DNA of 44,388 bases from positions 9,077 to 53,464 of the forward strand of contig JALVST010000011.1 of the NCBI GenBank assembly GCA_027024205.1. Direction: 5' to 3'. The position numbers were made by a program, and so were the translations under genes. How positions within the stretch are numbered: the first letter of the stretch is position 1; every line of letters begins with the position of its first letter. This document shows positions 24,901 to 32,816 of the stretch, piece after piece. The notes beneath the pieces were generated by a model. That model searched no databases and had not been told where the DNA came from. It saw only the letters and a list, made by a program, of their open reading frames with translations. The stretch comes from Flavobacteriales bacterium (GTDB lineage: Bacteria; Bacteroidota; Bacteroidia; Flavobacteriales; Flavobacteriaceae).

Positions 24901-25248
24901 TTTTTGACGCGATTGTAAATGGTTTAACACTTTGGCACGCTGCAAAACATTGGCATTATCCGTTGCTTCTATTTGATATGCCCGCCGGTATGATTCCGGA
25001 AAAAACAAAACCCGGTTTTCGCCGGCAAGATTTTGAAAATCATTGTAATAATATGCTGCTTCTTCTTTATCTGTGAAAATCAATAAAAAAGGCCGGTTTT
25101 GCTGTTGATACAAAGCCGTAAATACAAAACTCAATGCCGATTCCCTCAAATTTTCAATACCCGTATGTCTCCCCGTCTGCAATAAGTCCGTCAATTCATG
25201 TTGCTTCACACTTTGTTGATAGATATGTAAAATGTCTTCCGGTGTCAA
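21928..25248 (-). CDS. mfd: Transcription-repair coupling factor Mfd
   Basis: SF2 translocase that removes RNA polymerase stalled at DNA lesions and recruits UvrA. The order of parts is canonical for 1106 residues. A UvrB-like N-terminal region is followed by the CarD-like RNA-polymerase interaction domain (LREGDYVVHIDHGIGRFGGLQ, near residue 430). Walker A (GDVGFGKTEVAIRAAF) is near 580. The DEEQ box (IIDEEQKFGVSVKEKL), the translocation motif region (LHQMRGRVGRSNKKAF) and the C-terminal TRCF domain follow. No ATG is available at the 5' end; the first codon is TTG at 25248. A minus-strand TATCTTTG at 25268-25275 gives a leader of about 13 nt and supports the TTG start. Confidence 0.96.
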   Translation of the reverse strand: MTPEDILHIYQQSVKQHELTDLLQTGRHTGIENLRESALSFVFTALYQQQNRPFLLIFTDKEEAAYYYNDFQNLAGENRVLFFPESYRRAYQIEATDNANVLQRAKVLNHLQSRQKPQIVVTYAAALFEKVVVKKELANNTLKIKTGDKLSMDFLYDLMFEYQFEQVDFVTQPGEFSIRGGILDVFSYGDDLPYRIELFNDEVESIRSFDIETQLSNRKLKSVQIIPNLSDKTLIQQRQSFLEFIKKNTLVYLKDRKGTLSVLDRLYDKVRQYFDELQTETKHLNPPELFCSAGCFEEKLKVFQLLENKPEHAESYVKFDIQPQPVFNKSFDLLTENLQQNTAAGIKNIICCTNDKQAERLQAIFDDMDVEVRFDTLVLPMYRGFVDNDNHLVCYTDHQIFERYHRFKIRKNTHKQQAVTLKELTSLREGDYVVHIDHGIGRFGGLQKIERNGKEQEVIEIIYKNGGRLFVSIHSLHKISRYNAKDGKEPKINKLGGGAWKLLKQKTKKQLKKLAFDIIKLYAERKLEKGFRYAPDSYLQNELEASFIYEDTPDQYQAVKDVKADMESDKTMDRLVCGDVGFGKTEVAIRAAFKAVDNGKQVAVLAPTTILAFQHYKTFSERLKNFPVVVDYLNRFRTAKEKTQIKKDIAEGKIDIIIGTHALVNDRIKYKNLGLMIIDEEQKFGVSVKEKLKVIRKNIDTLTLTATPIPRTLQFSLINERDLSVINTPPPNRYPIETQVIRFDEEIIRDAITYEIQRKGQVFFIHNRIENIQEVAGLIQRLVPEARIGVGHGRMEGKKLERLMLDFINGEFDVLVATTIIENGLDVPNANTIFINNAHQFGLADLHQMRGRVGRSNKKAFCYFITPPYSAMTYDARKRIEAIETYTALGSGFQIAMKDLEIRGAGDLLGAEQSGFINEMGFDTYQKILKEAITELETNEFKDLLEQEGKSSSFEVETQVETDFEILFPNDYIEQATERLNLYNELANLKTEEELERFKLQLEDRFGPLPPPTIDLLKSLKLKWQAQKLGFEKLVIKKGKMLAYFVSNPDSPYYQSDIFGRILQKVQQTACCQFKEKKIQNSQRLYLVFEGVESVVGALEMMSVFQ

Positions 25249-25267
25249 AAAAATATGGTTTTATTTG

Positions 25268-25300
25268 CAAAGATACATAAAGAGTTGACACTTCGGCAAG
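25268..25300 (-). promoter_or_regulatory. Putative mfd promoter overlapping an intergenic repeat
   Basis: On the minus strand CTTG (complement of 25297-25300), then 21 bp, then TATCTTTG (complement of 25268-25275). The -33 box falls within the CTTCGGCAAGCTCAGTGACC repeat copy at 25289-25312. Confidence 0.5.
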
Positions 25301-25408
25301 CTCAGTGACCGGTAGTATAAAAGTTTATAGTACCAAGTAAAAAGTACGTCTGTCATTGCAGCGGAAGGAGAATAAATGATGTCTGACAAGAAATACAATA
25401 ATATGAAT

Positions 25409-26044
25409 CTAAAACAAATAAAATACCATCTCTTCAAGCGGCCGTCTCACTTTGGGGTCATATTGGTGCATATCGTCATTGGCACGATATCCTACCGGTA
25501 ACAAGGCTGCCGGGGTTAATCCTTTTTCTTCCAGTTTTAAAATTTGACTGACTTCTTTCGGTATAAAACCACCCATCGGACATGAATCGATTTTTTCCAC
25601 AGCACAAACCGTTAACAAATTGCCCAAGGCAATAAAAGCTTGTTCCCGTGCCCACAAATCGATTTCCGCTACCGGTTTGTCAGCAAATCGTGATTTTAAA
25701 ATTTCTCCATATTCGATAATTTCATCATTTTTATCGGGTATTAAACTCAGTTTGATTTCCGTAAAACGATCGATATCTTTACCACTGAAATCAGATTGGT
25801 AACAAATTACTAGCAAATGTGAACAGCTTGTCACTTGTTTTTGGTGATACGAGGCCTTTCCTAATGCTTTTTTAAGCGTATCATTTGTGATAATTATCAG
25901 GCGAATGGGCTGTAAACCGTAAGAACTCGGGGTCAAATTAAAAGCTTCGGCCAGCAAATCCACTTGCTTTTTACTTATTTTTTTATGCGAATCAAATTTT
26001 TTGACGGCATAACGCCATTGTAAATCCGAAAGAATATTATTCAT
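25409..26044 (-). CDS. Nitroreductase family NAD(P)H-dependent FMN oxidoreductase
   Basis: A 211-residue FMN enzyme of the nitroreductase (NfsB-like) family that reduces nitro compounds or quinones with NAD(P)H. Visible family elements are the N-terminal FMN-contact WRYAVKKFDS, the TPSSYGLQPIRLIII segment, and the later LLTVCAVEKIDSCPMGGF and LLPVGYRANDD stretches. It has no signal peptide. The upstream gap holds divergent promoter motifs: a minus-strand TACATTTG (26079-26086) serves this gene and a plus-strand motif serves comM. The physiological substrate is unknown. Confidence 0.88.
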   Translation of the reverse strand: MNNILSDLQWRYAVKKFDSHKKISKKQVDLLAEAFNLTPSSYGLQPIRLIIITNDTLKKALGKASYHQKQVTSCSHLLVICYQSDFSGKDIDRFTEIKLSLIPDKNDEIIEYGEILKSRFADKPVAEIDLWAREQAFIALGNLLTVCAVEKIDSCPMGGFIPKEVSQILKLEEKGLTPAALLPVGYRANDDMHQYDPKVRRPLEEMVFYLF

Positions 26045-26078
26045 TTTTTAAGATATTTGTTTTAAAATCATTAAGTGA

Positions 26079-26086
26079 CAAATGTA
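26079..26086 (-). promoter_or_regulatory. Putative nitroreductase promoter, -7 element TACATTTG
   Basis: Plus-strand CAAATGTA gives TACATTTG on the minus strand, 35 bp before the ATG at 26044. It lies 27 bp from the divergent comM -7 motif, so the two promoters probably overlap in their upstream parts. Confidence 0.5.
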
Positions 26087-26113
26087 ACAAAAAAAACATT
26101 AAAAAAATATCAC

Positions 26114-26121
26114 TAACTTTG
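26114..26121 (+). promoter_or_regulatory. Putative comM promoter, -7 element TAACTTTG
   Basis: TAACTTTG matches TAnnTTTG. It contains the TTG at 26119 that opens the longest reading frame. The true start is therefore taken as the ATG at 26155, with a leader of about 28 nt. Confidence 0.55.
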
Positions 26122-26154
26122 TTGAAATTATTTCATGCAAAATCTTATTTTTTT

Positions 26155-27690
26155 ATGCTTACCAAAGTTTTCGCCGCCGCTATTTACGGAATCGACGCCC
26201 ATCCTGTCACCATTGAAGTCAATGTAGATAAAGGAATCGGTTATCATCTGGTCGGCTTGCCCGACAAAGCCGTCAATGAAAGTAATTACCGGATAACAGC
26301 CGCCTTGCAAAATGTCGGCTACCGCTTGCCAGGCAAAAAATACATTATCAATATGGCCCCTGCCGATCTGCGCAAAGAAGGCTCCGCTTACGATTTACCT
26401 ATTGCCATTGGAATCTTACACGCCACAGGGCAAGTCATCACCGAAGATTTGGAAAAATATATGATTATGGGTGAACTGTCACTCGACGGCGGTTTGCAAC
26501 CTGTCAAAGGCACATTACCTATCGCGTTAAAAGCCAAAGAACTGGGGTTTGAAGGGATTATCTTACCGGATCAAAATGCCAAAGAAGCCGCCATAGTGGA
26601 CGGTTTAAAAGTTTACGGCGTTGAAAATATTTTGGATGTCATTAAGTTTTTTGAAGGTAAAAAAGCACTGGAACCGGCTCATATCGATTTAGAAGAATTA
26701 TTTTACAAGCAACTGGAATTTCCCGAGTTTGATTTTGCCGATGTCAAAGGTCAGGAAACCGTCAAACGTTGCTTGGAAATAGCCGCTGCTGGTGGACATA
26801 ATATCATCATGATAGGCCCTCCCGGAAGTGGTAAAACCATGCTTGCCAAACGGATTTCAGGCATTTTGCCGCCTATGGAATTGCAAGAAGCCCTGGAAAC
26901 CACTAAAATCCATTCGGTGGCTGGCAAATTGAAAAACGAGACCGGTATCATCAGTCAACGGCCGTTCCGTAGTCCGCATCATACTATTTCGGATGTCGCC
27001 TTGGTCGGTGGGGGCAGTTATCCACAACCGGGAGAAATTTCACTGGCACATAACGGCGTCTTGTTTCTGGACGAATTACCCGAATTTAAACGCAGTGTAT
27101 TGGAAGTCATGCGACAACCTTTGGAGGACCGTGAAGTACATATCTCACGCGCCCGCTTTTCGGTAACTTATCCTGCCAGTTTTATGCTGGTAGCCAGTAT
27201 GAATCCCAGCCCATCGGGATATTTCAACGACGGCGACAGCCGGATGACTTCCACACCGGCGGAAATGCAACGTTACTTAAACAAAATCTCCGGCCCCTTG
27301 CTCGACCGTATTGATATCCATGTGGAAGTTAATCCCGTACCGTTTGACAAACTGTCCGATGAACGACGCGGCGAACCGAGTAAAATCATCAGAGAACGCG
27401 TGATAGCCGCCCGTAAAATCCAAACCGGACGTTTTGCCAACCATGGTAAAATTCATTACAACGCCCAAATGAACAGTAAAGAAATCCGGAAATACTGCCA
27501 GTTGGACGATGTATCTTTAAGCTTGCTCAAAAATGCCATGGAAAAACTCAATCTGTCGGCCCGCGCTTACGACCGTATCTTAAAAGTGGCCCGCACCATC
27601 GCCGACTTGGAAAATACTGAAAACATTCAAAGTCACCATATTGCCGAAGCTATTCAATACCGTAGCTTGGACAGGGACGGATGGATATAG
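26155..27690 (+). CDS. comM: YifB/ComM family Mg-chelatase-like AAA+ ATPase
   Basis: Hexameric helicase-like ATPase that promotes branch migration during natural transformation in the characterised ComM. The N-terminal ChlI-like domain (FAAAIYGIDAHPVTIEVNVDKG) is followed by Walker A IGPPGSGKTMLAKR near residues 220-233 and the Walker B-like LFLDELPEF. The SGPLLDRIDIHVEV sensor region and a C-terminal lid domain (LSARAYDRILKVARTIADLE) complete it. The conserved cysteine cluster seen in many ComM proteins as NPCPCG is replaced by NPSPSGYFNDGDSRMTST, which has no cysteine. From the ATG at 26155 it has 511 residues. Confidence 0.92.
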   Translation: MLTKVFAAAIYGIDAHPVTIEVNVDKGIGYHLVGLPDKAVNESNYRITAALQNVGYRLPGKKYIINMAPADLRKEGSAYDLPIAIGILHATGQVITEDLEKYMIMGELSLDGGLQPVKGTLPIALKAKELGFEGIILPDQNAKEAAIVDGLKVYGVENILDVIKFFEGKKALEPAHIDLEELFYKQLEFPEFDFADVKGQETVKRCLEIAAAGGHNIIMIGPPGSGKTMLAKRISGILPPMELQEALETTKIHSVAGKLKNETGIISQRPFRSPHHTISDVALVGGGSYPQPGEISLAHNGVLFLDELPEFKRSVLEVMRQPLEDREVHISRARFSVTYPASFMLVASMNPSPSGYFNDGDSRMTSTPAEMQRYLNKISGPLLDRIDIHVEVNPVPFDKLSDERRGEPSKIIRERVIAARKIQTGRFANHGKIHYNAQMNSKEIRKYCQLDDVSLSLLKNAMEKLNLSARAYDRILKVARTIADLENTENIQSHHIAEAIQYRSLDRDGWI

Positions 27691-27991
27691 TTTAGCATTC
27701 ATATTATTAAAATCATACTAAGAATTGGTATCATTGTGTAAATATTATTAATTACGTCAAAAAACACATCTATTTTGCTCGATGATTTTTTTTAACAATT
27801 TTGTTAATAAACAAGTTAAATCAGGTAAGTATGCTTCAATAAGCGAAGTTGTAAAAGCGGCTTTAAGATTGTTGGAATATGAATGAACTGATTAAAGAAA
27901 AGAATTTGCTACAAGAAAGTATAAAAATGAAAGCCAACACTCAAAAAATAATTATCTTGCAAAATTAAATTTTTAAAAAGGAATTGAATAA
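27691..27991. other. Left edge of the restriction cassette
   Basis: A 301-bp A+T-rich stretch between comM and mod. It holds the ParD-like remnant (27782-27886) and, in another frame, ATG at 27880 encoding MNELIKEKNLLQESIK and so on to a stop at about 27969, which may be the shifted rest of the same antitoxin. No transposase, tRNA or clear flanking direct repeat was found. Confidence 0.5.
27782..27886 (+). pseudogene. ParD/CopG-like antitoxin remnant
   Basis: The 34-codon frame reads NNFVNKQVKSGKYASISEVV then KAALRLLEYE. This is the ribbon-helix-helix core of ParD antitoxins (usual form: SGRYxSxSEVVRxALRLLE). Complete ParD proteins have about 80 residues. Here the usual N-terminal strand (often MxxSLT) is missing and the frame stops right after LRLLEYE. 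The overlapping next frame (from 27880) supplies NELIKEKNLLQESIK, similar to a ParD tail, which suggests a frameshift. No ParE-like toxin was found downstream; mod follows instead. Confidence 0.6.
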
Positions 27992-29944
27992 ATGAAACTA
28001 TACGAAACATTAGAAAATCAGCTGAAAAAAGAGAACAATTTCGTTACTGACGAAGGAGAACTAAAAAAGTGGGTTGTGATTGGTAAAGCCAGAAATTACG
28101 ACCCTGTGCTGATTAAATTGCTTTTGGGAAACGACACGCTTAAAGAAAAGTTTTTCGTGGAAGTGAAAGAAACGCTTGTTTTTAAGCAAGAGGAATTTAT
28201 CACTTTTATGGAAATGAAAAACTATCTGAATGACAGCTACACACAATACAAAAACAAAGTTGGATTAACTATTGATGGAAAATACCTAAAACAACGAAAT
28301 GAAGTTGCACTTGTTTGGCCATACAAAGATTGTGTTTTAGAAGGCGGACAAACCAAAGAAGAACAAAAACGCGAAGAAATATTTTTTAATGAAATTTTGG
28401 CACAAGACGAAATTACACAACTGTTTGAGCCGAAAGTTTTAACCAACGCAAAAGTTTACGACAAAGACGGAGAACACAAATTTACAGGTTTTACAAGAGA
28501 TGCCGAACTAAACAGAAAAAGAGGATTGCCCGAAGATACGATAACCGACAATTTGATTATAAAAGGCAATAACCTTTTGGCTCTGCATTCTCTCAAAAAA
28601 GAATTTGCCGGAAAGGTGAAACTGATTTACATTGACCCGCCGTATAATACTGGTGGAGCATCTGATAGTTTTACATATAATAATAACTTTAAACATTCAA
28701 CATGGCTAACATTTATAAAAAATAGACTAAATATTGCAAAAGATTTATTATCAAATGATGGGTTTATTGCTATCACAATTGATCACGTTGAATTGTTTTA
28801 TTTAGGCACATTGGCAGATGAAATTTTTGGCAAGGAAAATAGAGTAGGAATCGTAACTATATATATAAATCCAAAAGGCAGACAACACGAAAGGTTTTTT
28901 TCTGCTTCAACAGAGTATATGCTAGTATATACAAAAAACATAAATAAGGCTGAATTTAATAAAGTGACTATTGATGAAAACAAATCTAAAAAATTTAATT
29001 TAATTGATAAAAAAGGAAGATACAGATTAGATAAATTTACAAGAATAAGATCAAACACTACTAGAAAGGAAAAACCTAATTTTTTTTACCCTATATATGT
29101 AAAAGAAGATTTATCTGAGATTTCTGCTGAAGAAAAAGATGGATTTATTGAAGTTTATCCTATTGAGAAAGGTATTGAATATACTTGGAAAACAAAAAAA
29201 GATACCTTTAAAAAAAGACTTGAAGATAATCAGTACGTGGCGAAAAAAGAAGGCGGAAAAATAATAATATGTAATAAATTCTACGAACAGCAGGTATTTA
29301 AAAATTTATGGACAGATAAAAAATATTTCCCCGAATTTCAAGGTACAAATTTATTGAAAAAAATTTTAGGAAAAAATGTATTTAGTTACCCAAAATCTTT
29401 ATATGCAGTAATAGATACTATAAAAATAATGGTTGGAAAAGATGATATAGTTTTAGATTTTTTTGCGGGCAGTGGAACAACAGGGCATGCAGTTTTAGAG
29501 TTAAATAAAAAAGATGGTGGAAATCGGCAATTTATTTTAATAGAGCAATTAGATGAGCACATTAATATTTGTATAGAAAGAAATCAAAAGGTTATAAAAC
29601 AAGAAAACATTGAAGCAAATTTCACTTATTTAGAACTCAAAAAATACAATGAAACCTTTATTGAAAAAATCCAAGAAGCCAAAACAACCAATGAATTACT
29701 TGAAATATGGGAGCAGATGAAAGAGCGTTCATTCCTAAACTATAATGTAGATATTAAAAAACAAGAAGAACACATTGAAGAATTTAAGCAATTGAGTATT
29801 GAGGAACAAAAACAACATTTGATAGAGATTTTAGATAAGAATCAATTATATGTAAATCTTACATCAATGAACGATAAAGATTTCGAAGTAAGTCAAAAAG
29901 AAAAGCAAGTAACCAAAGATTTTTACCAAATTAAAAAGGATTAA
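27992..29944 (+). CDS. mod: Type III restriction-modification DNA methyltransferase (Mod)
   Basis: Amino-methyltransferase and specificity subunit of a type III restriction-modification system, methylating adenine (or cytosine) in a short asymmetric site. Motif IV DPPYNTGG is at residues 215-222 and the SAM motif LDFFAGSGTTGHAV near 488-501. This order, catalytic motif first, is the beta class used by type III Mod enzymes. The variable target-recognition region lies between them. At 650 residues it is full length. The region from about 28645 to 29500 looks more A+T-rich than either end, suggesting replacement of the recognition domain. The start ATG at 27992 follows GGAATTGAATAA; its stop is 2 bp before res. 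The sequence it recognises cannot be predicted. Confidence 0.92.
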   Translation: MKLYETLENQLKKENNFVTDEGELKKWVVIGKARNYDPVLIKLLLGNDTLKEKFFVEVKETLVFKQEEFITFMEMKNYLNDSYTQYKNKVGLTIDGKYLKQRNEVALVWPYKDCVLEGGQTKEEQKREEIFFNEILAQDEITQLFEPKVLTNAKVYDKDGEHKFTGFTRDAELNRKRGLPEDTITDNLIIKGNNLLALHSLKKEFAGKVKLIYIDPPYNTGGASDSFTYNNNFKHSTWLTFIKNRLNIAKDLLSNDGFIAITIDHVELFYLGTLADEIFGKENRVGIVTIYINPKGRQHERFFSASTEYMLVYTKNINKAEFNKVTIDENKSKKFNLIDKKGRYRLDKFTRIRSNTTRKEKPNFFYPIYVKEDLSEISAEEKDGFIEVYPIEKGIEYTWKTKKDTFKKRLEDNQYVAKKEGGKIIICNKFYEQQVFKNLWTDKKYFPEFQGTNLLKKILGKNVFSYPKSLYAVIDTIKIMVGKDDIVLDFFAGSGTTGHAVLELNKKDGGNRQFILIEQLDEHINICIERNQKVIKQENIEANFTYLELKKYNETFIEKIQEAKTTNELLEIWEQMKERSFLNYNVDIKKQEEHIEEFKQLSIEEQKQHLIEILDKNQLYVNLTSMNDKDFEVSQKEKQVTKDFYQIKKD

Positions 29945-29946
29945 GT

Positions 29947-32508
29947 ATGGCTTTTTTATATGAACAATTTGATACTTTAAAAAGAATGGGAATGTTTAAT
30001 GTTGATATTCCCAACTTTATACAAGATAATCTGAAATTTAAAATCAGACCATACCAAACAGAAGCATTTCAGCGTTTTGTTTTTTTTGATAACAATGATT
30101 TTGAAGCGAAACCAAACAAACCTTACCATTTACTTTTCAATATGGCAACCGGTAGTGGTAAAACATTGGTAATGGCGGGGTTGATACTCTATCTTTACGA
30201 AAAAGGTTATCGTAACTTTTTGTTTTTTGTTAATTCAAACAATATTATCAATAAAACCATAGATAATTTTCTTAACCCACAAGCATCAAAATATTTGTTT
30301 ACCGAAAAAATCGTTATTGACGGTAACGAAGTGCAAATAAAAGAGGTTGAAAACTTTGAAGAAGCCGACAAAGAAAATATCAATATCAAATTTACTACTA
30401 TTCAACAGTTACATATTGACTTAAATAACACAAAAGAGAATAGCGTTACTTACGAAGATTTTAAAAATAAAAAAATAGCTTTAATTGCCGATGAAGCACA
30501 TCATTTAAGTTCTGCGACAAAAAATAATGGAAAATTGTTTGGTAGTTGGGAAGGCACGGTTATAGAAATATTAAACCAAAACTTTGACAACATACTATTG
30601 GAATTTACCGCCACATTGGATTATGAAAGCAGGGAAATTGCAGAAAAATACAAAGACAAAGTCATTTTTAAATACGACTTGGCACAATTCAGATTAGACG
30701 GTTATTCAAAAGAAATAAATCTTATCCGCTCGCTTTATGATGAGAAAGAAAGAATTATACAAGCCTTAATTTTAAATTTATACCGACAAGAATTAGCAAT
30801 ACAACACGGTATTAATCTTAAACCTGTCATTCTTTTCAAAGCAAAGAGAACTATCAAAGAATCAGAACAAAACAAAGCCAATTTTCACAAGCTAATAGAT
30901 GAATTTTCGGCTGAAATGGTAGAAAAAATCAAAAAAACTTCAACAGTTTCAATCGTTCAGAAAACATTTGCCTTTTTTGAAAATAACAATATATCATCAA
31001 CAGAGATTGCAAAGAGGATAAAGGCAAATTTCAGAGAAGAAAATTGTATCAGTGCCAATAACGACAAGGAAGCCGAACGCAATCAGATTCTACTCAACAC
31101 ATTGGAAGATGAAAACAATCCGATTAGAGCCGTCTTTGCCGTTCAAAAATTAAACGAAGGTTGGGATGTTCTAAATCTTTTTGATATAGTCCGTTTGTAT
31201 GAAGGTCGGGATGGAAAAGCCGGTAAACCGGGAAAAACAACTATTTCAGAAGCGCAATTAATTGGTAGAGGTGCAAGATATTTTCCCTTTACATTAGAAA
31301 AAGGACAAGACCCATATACCCGGAAATTTGATAATGATTTATCAAATGATTTAAGAATATTGGAAGAACTTTACTATCACACAAGAGAAGATAACCGATA
31401 CATTTCAGAACTGAAAAAGGCTTTAATAGATACCGGTATTTATGAAGATGACAATAAATTAGAGAAAAAACAACTTAAACTAAAACCGGAATTTAAGAAA
31501 ACAGACTTTTATAAAACAGGTAAAGTAGTTTTTAATAAGAAAGTAGAAAAGAGTTACAACAATGTAAAATCCTTTACTGATTTAGGGGTGAAAAAACGAA
31601 ATTTTGTCTTTATGCTTTCGTCAGGTGTGGGAAAAATATCAAGTGCCTTTTTTGAAATGGAAAATCCCAAATCAAATGATGAAATTATTTCTCAAAAGGA
31701 TATTAAAGTTTCCGAAATTCCATATCACATCGTTCGTTATGCTTTGACCCAAAATCCGTTTTTCTATTATTCTAATTTAGAAAGGTATTTTCCAAACTTA
31801 GAATCCTTGTCTAATTTTATTACAAATTCAAATTATCTCGGTAGTTTGGAAATTACTTTTAAAGGCACAAGAAACAGACTTAATGAAATATCTAACTTTG
31901 ATTATTTATTGGCTATTCAGGGTCTATTACAAACAATTGAAACGGACATAAAAGCTAACCTAACAGAATACACAGGTTCAGAATGGATGAATGATTATGT
32001 GCATAAAATATTTAAAGACAAAGAAATAAAAGTTTACAAAGATAGCCAACGGGCAGATGGGCAAGAAGAACTCGTTACCAATGAACCTTGGTATGTTTAC
32101 AACGCCAATTACGGGACAAGTGAAGAAAAGAAATTTGTAGAAATGTTTGCAAGACGATTTGAGAAATTGGAACAAAATTTTGAAAATATTTACTTAATTA
32201 GAAACGAAAGAGAACTGAAAATTTATGATAAAAAAGGACGAGCTTTTGAACCTGATTTTGTTTTATTTTGTAAACAAAAAAAAGGAGAACAATTTATTTA
32301 TCAGGTTTTCATTGAGCCGAAGGGAAATCATTTGAAAGCACATGATAAATGGAAAGAGGAATTTTTAAAAGAAATTAGAGTTAAAAAAGAAGTTTTGATG
32401 ATAGACGCCGATAAATATTTAATAACAGGAGTGCCTTTTTATAATAACGAGAATGAAAATGAATTTAAAAAAAGTTTAGAAGATTTGTTAAATGAAACCA
32501 ATTCATAA
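29947..32508 (+). CDS. res: Type III restriction-modification helicase-endonuclease (Res)
   Basis: ATP-dependent SF2 motor and nuclease that cuts DNA with unmodified Mod sites when complexed with Mod. Walker A is in NMATGSGKTLVMAG near residue 70, motif II in LIADEAHHLSS, motif III in EFTATLDYE, and the motif VI arginine finger in LIGRGARYFPF near 440. The C-terminal nuclease has a PD-ExK pattern: EPDFVLF, then VFIEPKGNH. All catalytic parts are intact over 853 residues, so the system looks functional. It starts 2 bp after the mod stop, indicating translational coupling. A 33-codon ORF overlaps its last 17 bp. Confidence 0.93.
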   Translation: MAFLYEQFDTLKRMGMFNVDIPNFIQDNLKFKIRPYQTEAFQRFVFFDNNDFEAKPNKPYHLLFNMATGSGKTLVMAGLILYLYEKGYRNFLFFVNSNNIINKTIDNFLNPQASKYLFTEKIVIDGNEVQIKEVENFEEADKENINIKFTTIQQLHIDLNNTKENSVTYEDFKNKKIALIADEAHHLSSATKNNGKLFGSWEGTVIEILNQNFDNILLEFTATLDYESREIAEKYKDKVIFKYDLAQFRLDGYSKEINLIRSLYDEKERIIQALILNLYRQELAIQHGINLKPVILFKAKRTIKESEQNKANFHKLIDEFSAEMVEKIKKTSTVSIVQKTFAFFENNNISSTEIAKRIKANFREENCISANNDKEAERNQILLNTLEDENNPIRAVFAVQKLNEGWDVLNLFDIVRLYEGRDGKAGKPGKTTISEAQLIGRGARYFPFTLEKGQDPYTRKFDNDLSNDLRILEELYYHTREDNRYISELKKALIDTGIYEDDNKLEKKQLKLKPEFKKTDFYKTGKVVFNKKVEKSYNNVKSFTDLGVKKRNFVFMLSSGVGKISSAFFEMENPKSNDEIISQKDIKVSEIPYHIVRYALTQNPFFYYSNLERYFPNLESLSNFITNSNYLGSLEITFKGTRNRLNEISNFDYLLAIQGLLQTIETDIKANLTEYTGSEWMNDYVHKIFKDKEIKVYKDSQRADGQEELVTNEPWYVYNANYGTSEEKKFVEMFARRFEKLEQNFENIYLIRNERELKIYDKKGRAFEPDFVLFCKQKKGEQFIYQVFIEPKGNHLKAHDKWKEEFLKEIRVKKEVLMIDADKYLITGVPFYNNENENEFKKSLEDLLNETNS

Positions 32509-32593
32509 AGCTATACAAATTGGTAAGTTGAACGAACAAATACTCAAACCAAAACTTGCCGATGTGTATGTCTTTTCCAATGCTAAATACTAA
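32492..32593 (+). CDS. Orphan 33-residue ORF overlapping the end of res
   Basis: The frame begins MKPIHKAIQIGKLNEQILKP and ends DVYVFSNAKY. Its ATG overlaps the res stop region by 17 bp (ATGAAACC...TCATAA), the usual arrangement of a co-translated operon gene. It resembles no family I know and may be the first codons of a longer gene now lost, since the following 220 bp is A+T-rich noncoding DNA. It could equally be chance. Confidence 0.3.
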   Translation: MKPIHKAIQIGKLNEQILKPKLADVYVFSNAKY

Positions 32594-32816
32594 CAAAATT
32601 TAAAATGTAAACTATAATATTAGGAAAATTAAGTAAAAAAGTGCAATTTTGTGTATATATAATGCCGTTTAGTTACTAATATTCAGCATATTACATTTAA
32701 TCAAAAATACTGCTAAAATGAAAGTTCAGAGATGTAAAAATCCCCACTACTCACACACATAACCGTAAAATCAAACGAAGCATATTCAATAACACAAACC
32801 AAAAACAATAACAAAC
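32594..32816. other. A+T-rich right edge of the restriction cassette
   Basis: A 223-bp region between the cassette and the convergent M14 peptidase gene. It contains no recognised repeat, terminator or gene. Its composition resembles the cassette more than the neighbouring chromosome. Confidence 0.4.

Noticed and set aside
29080-29087. T8 tract in mod as a phase-variation switch
   Set aside because: Eight T in A+T-rich DNA is not exceptional and no longer simple repeat of the kind used by phase-variable mod genes was found.
27691-32816. Integrative element with attachment sites
   Set aside because: No integrase, tRNA end or convincing flanking direct repeat could be found by eye.
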